Below the pieces are notes generated by a model, which was given only the letters and a program-made list of their open reading frames with translations, was not told the origin of the DNA and ran no database searches. From Bacteroidales bacterium (GTDB lineage Bacteria > Bacteroidota > Bacteroidia > Bacteroidales > P3), in the NCBI GenBank assembly GCA_017618625.1, contig JAFZTV010000074.1, positions 1-11,069 on the forward strand: a DNA stretch of 11,069 nucleotides, read 5' to 3'. This document shows, piece by piece, positions 6,392-11,069 of the stretch. A program made the translations under genes and the position numbers. Positions within the stretch are counted from its first letter, which is position 1. Every line of letters begins with the position of its first letter.

Positions 6392-7135
6392 CTACTTGAT
6401 GAACGACGTCGTCTGGTGTTTCTCCCTTTGAGGATAATCGGGATTGCCGTCGGCGTGGATTTTCTTCAGCAGGAAGGCCATGTTGTCAGCCATCGTGCGC
6501 ATTGTCTGCAGGCCTTCGGCATCCAGCGATGCCTCGCCCTCGGTGCGCCCATAGACGATGTTCCAATACTGGGAGGTCACTATCGGCATGTTCTGCATCT
6601 CGAAGGGCATGAGGAGCGTCTGATACACCGCCGAAGCGCCGCCCCTGCGGCACACCGCCACCGCTGCCGCCGGCTTGTTCTGCATGACCGGCGAGGCGGC
6701 ATAACTCATACGCTGAATGAGGCATAGCACCGAACCGTTGGGCTGTCCATAGTAAGTGGGCGCACCCACGATGAGGGCGTCGCACTTGGACATGATTTCG
6801 ATGGCTCGGTTGCAGAGGTCGTCGTCAAAAACACAGCGTCCCGTAGCGTGGCAACTGTTGCACGCCACACATCCATGCATCGCCTGGGTGCCTATCTGAA
6901 GCAGTTCTGTGTCGATTCCGTTCTTTTCGAGTTGTTTGGCTGCCTCGGTCAGGGCAAGGTTGGTGTTGCCTTTCTGACGGGGGCTTCCGTTGATAAGCAG
7001 TACTTTCATTTTCCTTGATTGCTTGTTTGCGGTCATGTCCGACTCCTGTGCCACAACCGAACCGAGCGGTGACGCAATCACCACTCCGGCGGCAGCAGCC
7101 ATAGCCGACTTCTTGATAAAATCACGACGATCCAT
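6392..7135 (-). CDS. Tat-exported iron-sulfur flavoprotein (NADPH-dependent FMN reductase fold)
   Basis: The 247 residues start with a twin-arginine signal, MDRRDFIKKSAM with an Ala-rich hydrophobic core, cut near VVA|QES (about 29). A flavodoxin-like domain follows: the FMN phosphate loop NGSPRQKGNT (49-58), a compact cluster motif with Cys89, Cys92, Cys95 and Cys101 (C-x2-C-x2-C-x5-C, as in Isf-type proteins, which bind [4Fe-4S]), and the flavin-binding APTYYGQPNGS (125-135). Tat export suggests the cofactors are loaded before transport and the protein works in the periplasm as an electron carrier or reductase. Frames open upstream offer ATGs at 7147 and 7168. The -7 box at 7158-7165 rules out 7168 and would leave 7147 almost no leader, so 7135 is used. 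Confidence 0.88.
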   Translation of the reverse strand: MDRRDFIKKSAMAAAAGVVIASPLGSVVAQESDMTANKQSRKMKVLLINGSPRQKGNTNLALTEAAKQLEKNGIDTELLQIGTQAMHGCVACNSCHATGRCVFDDDLCNRAIEIMSKCDALIVGAPTYYGQPNGSVLCLIQRMSYAASPVMQNKPAAAVAVCRRGGASAVYQTLLMPFEMQNMPIVTSQYWNIVYGRTEGEASLDAEGLQTMRTMADNMAFLLKKIHADGNPDYPQREKHQTTSFIK

Positions 7136-7157
7136 TGTTGATGTCATTTTAGATTTG

Positions 7158-7165
7158 CAAAGATA
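7158..7165 (-). promoter_or_regulatory. -7 box of the Tat flavoprotein gene
   Basis: TATCTTTG followed by C on the minus strand is a full TAnnTTTGC match. No TTG stands at the expected -33 distance. Predicted start near 7151 leaves a 16-base leader to the ATG at 7135 and decides that start codon. Confidence 0.65.
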
Positions 7166-7220
7166 CATAAATTTATGCGAAACGTGAGCCGCCTGCGACC
7201 ACCGTCACGGCAGACGGCAC

Positions 7221-7562
7221 CTAACGGCTGTATTTTGCTTTGACAATCTCGTACGAATTGCGTGTCAGCTCCTTCAGCAACTCGTCAGGGGCGGCATCGG
7301 GGTCGATGCCTATCCAGTGTTTCGACGACTCATTGTAGGGCTCACCGATGCAGGAGTGGCGTTCTTTCAGCTCGACGATGCGCTCGCTCTGGCATTTGAG
7401 AGTGACGACAGAGAAGTCGCCGCAGTCGAAAAAGGAGAACATGTGCCCTTTCACATAGAACACCAGCACATTCGAAGCGGCATGGAACGCTGCGAAGGGC
7501 ATCCGTTCCTCCACATCGCCACCCAGCGACAGACAGTATTCACGATAAGCCTCGATATTCAT
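7221..7562 (-). CDS. MmcQ/YjbR family protein
   Basis: A 113-residue protein with the compact CyaY-like fold of the MmcQ/YjbR family, small proteins described as DNA-binding but without a well-established function. Supporting pattern: MNIEAYREYCLSLGG at the start, VEERMPFAAF (16-25), FSVVTLKC (50-57), then KHWIGIDPD (81-89) and the closing helix LTRNSYEIVKAKY, which match the HW..V and SYELV.AK signatures. Full length for the family. It has its own -7 box 20 bases upstream and lies 85 bases before the Tat flavoprotein gene, which has a separate promoter, so the two need not be cotranscribed. Confidence 0.87.
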   Translation of the reverse strand: MNIEAYREYCLSLGGDVEERMPFAAFHAASNVLVFYVKGHMFSFFDCGDFSVVTLKCQSERIVELKERHSCIGEPYNESSKHWIGIDPDAAPDELLKELTRNSYEIVKAKYSR

Positions 7563-7582
7563 AACCCATGTTTTCGGAGGTG

Positions 7583-7590
7583 CAAAAATA
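7583..7590 (-). promoter_or_regulatory. -7 box of the yjbR-like gene
   Basis: TATTTTTG followed by C on the minus strand matches TAnnTTTGC, 20 bases upstream of the ATG at 7562. No TTG at the -33 position is visible. Transcription would start near 7576, giving a very short leader. Confidence 0.55.
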
Positions 7591-7599
7591 TCAAAAAAG

Positions 7600-7612
7600 T
7601 GTAGCTTCTACA
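7600..7612. repeat. Short perfect inverted repeat upstream of the yjbR-like gene
   Basis: TGTAG-CTT-CTACA lies just upstream of the -7 box of the yjbR-like gene, roughly in its -33 region where the usual TTG is missing. It could be an operator. On the minus strand it is followed by six T bases and could also act as a weak terminator. Short enough to occur by chance. Confidence 0.25.
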
Positions 7613-7681
7613 TCTTCCAGGTATAAAAAAGAGACCATAGTGACTTTTTTTTCGTTTTCCGTCACATATTGACAACCAGAT

Positions 7682-7697
7682 ATATCGCGTGCGATAT
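7682..7697. promoter_or_regulatory. 16-base palindrome in the divergent intergenic region
   Basis: ATATCGC-GT-GCGATAT has perfect 7-base arms around two bases. It lies 36 bases upstream of the -33 box of the six-gene peroxide operon and about 90 bases from the opposing yjbR-like promoter. Length and symmetry fit a dimeric regulator. The OhrR encoded in the operon is one candidate, although this does not resemble the TACAATT-type sites of characterised OhrR proteins. The rest of 7563-7806 is AT-rich with no gene in it. Confidence 0.45.
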
Positions 7698-7732
7698 TTG
7701 TTAAAATTTTACGAATCTTTATGTTAAATGAT

Positions 7733-7760
7733 TTGCAATTAAAAAATATGTATATATTTG
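7733..7760 (+). promoter_or_regulatory. Promoter of the six-gene peroxide operon
   Basis: TTG (7733-7735), 17 bases, then TATATTTG (7753-7760) followed by C, a complete TAnnTTTGC box. Both elements lie in copies of ATTTGCA (7731-7737 and 7756-7762). Transcription should start near 7767, giving a leader of about 40 bases to the ATG at 7807. No other promoter is visible until after 10624. Confidence 0.75.
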
Positions 7761-7806
7761 CATCGTGAACGACATAAAATTATTAACCATTTAAAATATC
7801 ACTATT

Positions 7807-8262
7807 ATGGAATTCAACAACAGTCTCCAACTGATGCAACTCATCGTCAACGAACTCAGCGGCAGCGCCTTTGTGCACAAGATGCAGGGCCAGCTCTTCA
7901 AATCGCAGGGTTTCTGCAAACTTGGACAGAAATACATCGACCACTACACCGAGGAGATGGAGTGGGTTGAGAAATTCACCGACCGTATGCTCGACCTCGG
8001 ATGCGTGCCGCAGGTGAAGGTGTGCAACGAGACAACGCTCATCAGCGACGCCGTCGAATATATCAACGCCGACATGAAGCTGCAGCGCGAAGGTGTGGAG
8101 GTTCTCTACAAGATGATGCCCACACTCGCCAACGACCCCACCACCTACGACATCATGAAAGCCTACCTCGCCGACGAAGAGGAGGACCTCTACTGGGACG
8201 AGGAGCAGGTGGAGCTCATCAGCCTCATAGGCAAGCAGAACTGGCTTATCAAACAAATATAA
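7807..8262 (+). CDS. Bacterioferritin-like protein with altered di-iron site
   Basis: A 151-residue four-helix ferritin-like protein. It aligns by eye end to end with E. coli Bfr (158), from the NEL helix through to the DEE....W and QNWLIKQI C-terminal helix. Bfr stores iron as a 24-mer, using haem between subunits and a ferroxidase di-iron centre. Here Met51 matches the haem ligand Met52, and the carboxylates Glu16, Glu50 and Glu124 match Glu18, Glu51 and Glu127. But His54 is replaced by Trp53, Glu94 by Gln93 and His130 by Asp127, so the canonical centre is broken. It may bind iron or haem without normal ferroxidase activity, or use a different site. It is the first gene after the operon promoter, 31 bases before the peroxidase gene. 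Fold confident, function inferred. Confidence 0.8.
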   Translation: MEFNNSLQLMQLIVNELSGSAFVHKMQGQLFKSQGFCKLGQKYIDHYTEEMEWVEKFTDRMLDLGCVPQVKVCNETTLISDAVEYINADMKLQREGVEVLYKMMPTLANDPTTYDIMKAYLADEEEDLYWDEEQVELISLIGKQNWLIKQI

Positions 8263-8293
8263 TCATATCAATAATACAAAAACCACATTCATC

Positions 8294-8836
8294 ATGGCAA
8301 CAATATACGACTACAAAGCCATCGCCAGCAACGGCAAAGAGATTGACTTCAAAGAATTCGAAGGCAAGGTACTGCTTATCGTCAACACCGCCAGCAAGTG
8401 CGGCTTCACCCCCCAGTTCGACGGACTCGAGGCCCTCAACGAGAAATACCGCGACCGCGGCCTCGTCGTCATCGGATTCCCCTGCAACCAGTTCAAGGAG
8501 CAGGACCCGGGCAGCGACGGTGAGATTCAGGAGTTCTGCCGCCTCAACTACGGCGTCACCTTCCAGATAATGAAGAAGACCGACGTCAACGGCGACGACG
8601 AGCACCCCGTCTTCACCTGGCTCAAAGCACAAGCGCCGACCGAAGAGTACAAAGGCCTCAAGGCGAAAGCCACCCACGCCCTGCTCAAAGGCATCAGCAA
8701 CACAGCCAAGAAAGAAAGCGACATACTGTGGAACTTCACCAAATTCCTCGTCGCCAAGGACGGCACCACTGTGAAGCGATTTCCACCAACGGCCGAACCG
8801 AAGGATTTTGAGAAAGAAATCGAAGCAATGCTCTGA
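8294..8836 (+). CDS. Glutathione peroxidase-like thiol peroxidase, cytosolic (Gpx3 type)
   Basis: A 180-residue thioredoxin-fold peroxidase that reduces H2O2 or lipid hydroperoxides. The catalytic set is complete: Cys36 in NTASKCGFTPQF, Gln70 in FKEQDPG, and Trp146-Asn147 in WNFTKFLV. Cys64 (FPCNQF) and Cys82 (EFCRLNYGV) are also present. Cys36 and Cys82 fall at the same numbers as the peroxidatic and resolving cysteines of yeast Gpx3/Orp1, so electrons probably come from thioredoxin rather than glutathione. A roughly 20-residue insertion (about 121-142) precedes the WNF motif. There is no signal peptide. Its stop is separated from the OhrR start by one codon in the same frame, so the pair is tightly coupled. 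Confidence 0.95.
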   Translation: MATIYDYKAIASNGKEIDFKEFEGKVLLIVNTASKCGFTPQFDGLEALNEKYRDRGLVVIGFPCNQFKEQDPGSDGEIQEFCRLNYGVTFQIMKKTDVNGDDEHPVFTWLKAQAPTEEYKGLKAKATHALLKGISNTAKKESDILWNFTKFLVAKDGTTVKRFPPTAEPKDFEKEIEAML

Positions 8837-8839
8837 GCG

Positions 8840-9277
8840 ATGCACGAACAACTGAAACTCGAAAACCAGCTCTGTTTCCGACTCTATTCAGCCTCGCGGC
8901 TCGTCACACAGGCCTACCGCCCGTTGCTCGAGCCGCTGGGCTTGACCTATCCGAAATACCTGGTCATGCTCGTGCTCTGGGAACACCGCAAGCTCACCGT
9001 GGGTGCCATCGGCGAGCTGCTGATGCTGGAATCCAACACCCTCACGCCGCTTCTGCAACGCATGGAGAAGGAGGGGTTCATAATCCGCACTAAAGGAGCC
9101 ACCGACACCAGACAGACCTTCGTGGAACTCACCGCCAAAGGCAAACGTCTTGAGACGAAAGCAAAAGACATACCCTTCTGCCTCACAGCCAACTGGCCGG
9201 CCGAACGCCTGCCCCTCGACAGCCTTCAGGCGTGTGCCGCCACCCTCGACGGCATCATAAACTTGCTTAAGAAATAA
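8840..9277 (+). CDS. ohrR: OhrR-type MarR family redox-sensing repressor
   Basis: A 145-residue winged-helix regulator; OhrR proteins release DNA when a reactive cysteine is oxidised by organic hydroperoxides or hypochlorite. The sensor block LENQLCFRLYSASR places Cys12 where B. subtilis OhrR has Cys15. Tyr26 and Tyr37 fall at the exact spacing of the Tyr29 and Tyr40 that contact that Cys. LTYPKYLVMLVLWE (35-48), the HTH region TVGAIGELLMLESNTLTPLLQRME (53-76) and the wing with DTRQTF (89-94) are typical. Cys114 and Cys132 near the C-terminus could make it a 2-Cys type. It lies inside the operon it probably controls, directly after a peroxidase gene, while the usual partner ohr is absent from the window. 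Confidence 0.9.
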   Translation: MHEQLKLENQLCFRLYSASRLVTQAYRPLLEPLGLTYPKYLVMLVLWEHRKLTVGAIGELLMLESNTLTPLLQRMEKEGFIIRTKGATDTRQTFVELTAKGKRLETKAKDIPFCLTANWPAERLPLDSLQACAATLDGIINLLKK

Positions 9278-9310
9278 AACACATTTACAAACCAATAAAA
9301 CCAAGACATC

Positions 9311-9511
9311 ATGGCTCATCAATGCGAAAACTGCAAAATCCGCGCCCACTACGACGCCAAACCAAACTCACTGATGGGACGCTTCTGGCGCTGGCATATC
9401 GACTTCTGCCCGGGATGGAAGGCCTATTTCACATCAGCCACACCTGAGAAGCAAGCCGAGCTGCGCGAGAAATACCATTTCACCAAGTACTCCAACCAAG
9501 AAGGCAAATAG
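9311..9511 (+). CDS. Small Cys-rich protein of unknown function
   Basis: A 66-residue protein that I cannot name. It opens with CENCK (Cys5, Cys8), then HYDAKPNSLMGRFWRWHIDFCPGWKAYF with His29 and Cys33, and ends in a charged helix (PEKQAELREKYHFTKY). The CxxC plus a His/Cys pair could bind zinc or iron, or act as a redox disulfide. I have the impression that similar short proteins with an RIWRWH..FCPGWK core occur in other Bacteroidota, which I cannot verify here. It starts 33 bases after ohrR and stops 13 bases before the membrane protein gene, and codon use resembles its neighbours. Position in a peroxide operon suggests a redox or metal role (inference). Confidence 0.72.
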   Translation: MAHQCENCKIRAHYDAKPNSLMGRFWRWHIDFCPGWKAYFTSATPEKQAELREKYHFTKYSNQEGK

Positions 9512-9524
9512 TAGAGCCACAGTT

Positions 9525-9980
9525 ATGACCCTCGACCACATCCTGCCCGTCAGGCGCCACCATCTGCTGCTGATGCAGGTGCTCTGCTGGCTCGCCCCAG
9601 GAATCAAGATATTCATCACCGGCATCAAAGCCCTATGCGGCGTGGCGGCGGCGCACCCCGACCGCGTCTGGTGGCTGGCGGTGGTGGCTTTGGCGGTGGC
9701 TGTGGCTTTCTCTTTGATGTTCCACAACTTTGTCAAACGCTGCACCCTTCGCATCCTCAATTTTCCCCAAGAACGCAAGTCGCTGCTCGCCTTTCTCGAC
9801 CTGCGCGGCTACCTGCTCATAGCCTTCATGATGGGGCTCGGCATAGGGCTGAAATACCTGCCGGGCATGCCGGCCGAATTCTTCGCAGGCTTCTATCCGG
9901 GGCTTGGCACCGCCCTCGCCGTGGCAGGCCTCAGGTTCCTCTTCAGCTGGTTCAAAGCTTGCAAAAACACCAATCATTAA
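9525..9980 (+). CDS. Four-helix inner-membrane protein of unknown function
   Basis: A 151-residue protein with predicted membrane helices at about 14-34, 48-67, 94-112 and 117-142. A short basic N-terminus (PVRRHH) and a basic loop FVKRCTLRILNFPQERK (69-85) between helices two and three suggest cytoplasmic faces by the positive-inside rule. Motifs worth a search are QVLCWLAPGIKIFITGIKAL (18-37) and FPQERKSLLAFLDLRGYLL. No family is recognised and no cofactor ligands are obvious. It follows the 66-residue Cys-rich gene by 13 bases and precedes the secreted peroxidase gene by 23 bases, so it joins the cytosolic and periplasmic halves of the operon. A role in passing reducing power to the periplasm is possible but is speculation. 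Confidence 0.72.
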   Translation: MTLDHILPVRRHHLLLMQVLCWLAPGIKIFITGIKALCGVAAAHPDRVWWLAVVALAVAVAFSLMFHNFVKRCTLRILNFPQERKSLLAFLDLRGYLLIAFMMGLGIGLKYLPGMPAEFFAGFYPGLGTALAVAGLRFLFSWFKACKNTNH

Positions 9981-10003
9981 CCTTTTCACACACCCATAAA
10001 AAA

Positions 10004-10624
10004 ATGAAAAGACAGATTCTCCTCGCAGCCTTCGCGCTGCTCTTCTCCGTCGCTGGTTTCGCACAAGACGGCAAATCAATCTACGACTATAGCGTCAAGG
10101 ACATCCACGGCAACGATGTCTCCCTCGCCTCCTACAAGGGCAAGGTGCTGCTTATCGTCAACGTGGCGAGCAAGTGCGGCCTTACGCCACAATACGAGGG
10201 ACTTGAGGCGCTCTATCGCAAATACAAGGATCAGGGCTTCGAGATACTCGCCTTCCCGTGCAACCAGTTCCTCGGACAGGAGCCAGGCGACAACGAGGCC
10301 ATAGAGAAGTTCTGCACACTCAAATACGACGTCACCTTCACCCTGTTCGACAAGATAGACGTCAACGGCAAGAAGGAAAGCCCCTTATACACCTTCCTCA
10401 AGGCAAAGGCTCCGTTCAAGGGATACCCTGAGGGTTACGAGAAGTTCGCCAAGCAGCTGACAATGATTCACAAGACAACCAAAAGCAAGTTCCACAAAGG
10501 CGACGCCATCAAATGGAACTTTGGCAAGTTCCTCGTCTCGGCCGACGGCAACACCATCATCCGCTTCGAGCCGATGGTACCACCCGAGTCGATAGAAGGC
10601 GATATACAGCAGATGCTGAAATAG
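10004..10624 (+). CDS. Secreted glutathione peroxidase-like enzyme
   Basis: A 206-residue paralogue of the peroxidase at 8294, with a cleavable signal peptide (MKRQILLAAFALLFSVAGFA|QD), so it should act in the periplasm. Catalytic residues are Cys58 (NVASKCGLTPQY), Gln92 (LGQEPG) and Trp171-Asn172 (WNFGKFLV). Cys86 (FPCNQF) and Cys104 (KFCTLKYDV, equivalent to the Gpx3 resolving Cys) are also kept, again pointing to a thioredoxin-like reductant. The open frame extends 5' to 9635, but that part overlaps the membrane protein gene in another frame and lacks sensible sequence. The ATG at 10004 sits directly before the signal peptide, 23 bases after the previous stop. Last gene of the operon; no clear terminator in 10625-10676. 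Confidence 0.95.
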   Translation: MKRQILLAAFALLFSVAGFAQDGKSIYDYSVKDIHGNDVSLASYKGKVLLIVNVASKCGLTPQYEGLEALYRKYKDQGFEILAFPCNQFLGQEPGDNEAIEKFCTLKYDVTFTLFDKIDVNGKKESPLYTFLKAKAPFKGYPEGYEKFAKQLTMIHKTTKSKFHKGDAIKWNFGKFLVSADGNTIIRFEPMVPPESIEGDIQQMLK

Positions 10625-10676
10625 CCGAATCGCGGCGGTCGGTTGTAGGGGGCGTGGGAGGTATTGTTAATTGAGG

Positions 10677-11069
10677 TCAGACACCCATCCCGAGCTGGTA
10701 GGCTTGTTGGAGCTTGGGGTTGCCGGCTATATCGTTGGGGGCACCCACGCCGCCACAGAACACGTGGCCTTTGAGCGACGACTTGCCGAAGCAAGCTATC
10801 CAGCCCTGCAGGCCGCTCTCAGCACGTGCGGGGACGTGTGCCTCGTTCTCGAAGGCGGTGGTCAGCAGGTAGATGTCGCGGAAGCGGTAGTCCTTGGGGT
10901 ACATGGCATTCATGCGGTCGATGAGGGTCTTCATCTGGCCGCTCATCTCGTAGTAGTAGATGGGCGTTGCCCAGCACACCACATCGGCATTGAGCACGCT
11001 TTCCATAATGGCCGGCACATCGTCCTTGATGACGCAGGCGCCCGTCTTCTGGCAAGCCAGGCACCCCAC
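10677..11069 (-). CDS. Flavodoxin-fold FMN/NAD(P)H oxidoreductase, 5' end outside window
   Basis: C-terminal 130 residues of a flavodoxin-family reductase, related to but distinct from the Tat flavoprotein at 6392. At the window edge the frame reads GCLACQKTGACVIKDD, with three cysteines spaced C-x2-C-x5-C, then ATPIYYYEMSGQMKTLIDRMN, the flavin-binding loop and dimer helix. The GTG at the edge is not the start: the N-terminal strand and FMN phosphate loop that must precede this part lie outside. Compared with the gene at 6392, the cysteine motif lacks one Cys, so an Fe-S cluster is less certain. It is convergent with the peroxidase operon, 52 bases away. Export cannot be judged without the N-terminus. 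Confidence 0.88.
   Translation of the reverse strand: MGCLACQKTGACVIKDDVPAIMESVLNADVVCWATPIYYYEMSGQMKTLIDRMNAMYPKDYRFRDIYLLTTAFENEAHVPARAESGLQGWIACFGKSSLKGHVFCGGVGAPNDIAGNPKLQQAYQLGMGV

Noticed and set aside
7202..7217. Hairpin CCGTC/GACGG downstream of the yjbR-like gene
   Set aside because: Five-base stem with no T-run on either strand; not a convincing Rho-independent terminator.
7702..7711. TAAAATTTTA palindrome
   Set aside because: Pure AT palindrome of ten bases in AT-rich intergenic DNA; expected by chance.
9635..10003. 5' extension of the secreted GPx frame into the membrane protein gene
   Set aside because: The extra residues are Arg/Gly/His-rich out-of-frame translation. A signal peptide begins exactly at the ATG at 10004, and the overlapping membrane protein gene is coherent.
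10624..10636. GCCG-AATCG-CGGC after the secreted GPx as a terminator
   Set aside because: Four-base stem and no T-run; the end of the peroxide operon is left unassigned.
1..11069. CRISPR arrays, tRNA/rRNA genes, insertion sequences, integrases, phage genes
   Set aside because: Looked for on both strands; no repeated spacer structure, no tRNA-like cloverleaf or CCA end, and no transposase or integrase motifs. Composition change at 4.2-5.0 kb is not accompanied by mobility genes or flanking repeats.

Overview
The window looks like a chromosomal segment of a gut-type Bacteroidota (probably Bacteroidales). The main evidence is the promoter grammar. Several gene starts are preceded by the Bacteroidota -7 box TAnnTTTG, often with a TTG about 17-20 bases upstream, and Shine-Dalgarno sequences are essentially absent. 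The protein families agree: a free-standing TonB C-terminal domain protein, a Gpx3-like peroxidase pair, a YdfG-type dehydrogenase and SerC. GC is moderate to high in most genes and clearly lower in one small block (about 4.2-5.0 kb). There is no tRNA, rRNA, CRISPR array, transposase or integrase.

Layout. At the left edge, serC (phosphoserine aminotransferase) runs off the window on the minus strand from a good promoter. Divergent from it is a free-standing ProX/YbaK tRNA-editing protein. Its 3' end overlaps by 43 bases the 3' end of a convergent, secreted patatin-like lipase that has its own strong promoter. Next comes a tight minus-strand array, read right to left: hotdog thioesterase, TonB-C-domain protein, three-helix membrane protein, lipoprotein and ispG (isoprenoid MEP pathway). 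The middle three are uncharacterised, and the first two of these are AT-rich. A plus-strand YdfG-type SDR follows and ends in a strong bidirectional terminator, shared with a convergent Tat-exported Fe-S flavoprotein. After that is a YjbR-family protein.

A 244-base divergent intergenic region (7563-7806) then drives a compact plus-strand run of six genes. These are a bacterioferritin-like protein with an altered di-iron site, a cytosolic Gpx3-type peroxidase, an OhrR-type redox repressor, a 66-residue Cys-rich protein, a four-helix membrane protein and a second, secreted glutathione-peroxidase-like enzyme. Gaps are 3-33 bases and I see no internal promoter or terminator, so it reads as one peroxide-response operon with cytosolic and periplasmic arms. 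The right edge holds the 3' part of a second flavodoxin-fold protein on the minus strand.

The most interesting part is this six-gene operon. OhrR is found without ohr. The ferritin-like protein has lost three canonical iron ligands. Two small proteins of unknown function sit between two peroxidases that belong in different compartments. Secondary points are an IspG that is short for this phylum, the AT-rich insert in the ispG array, and a Tat-exported iron-sulfur flavoprotein.
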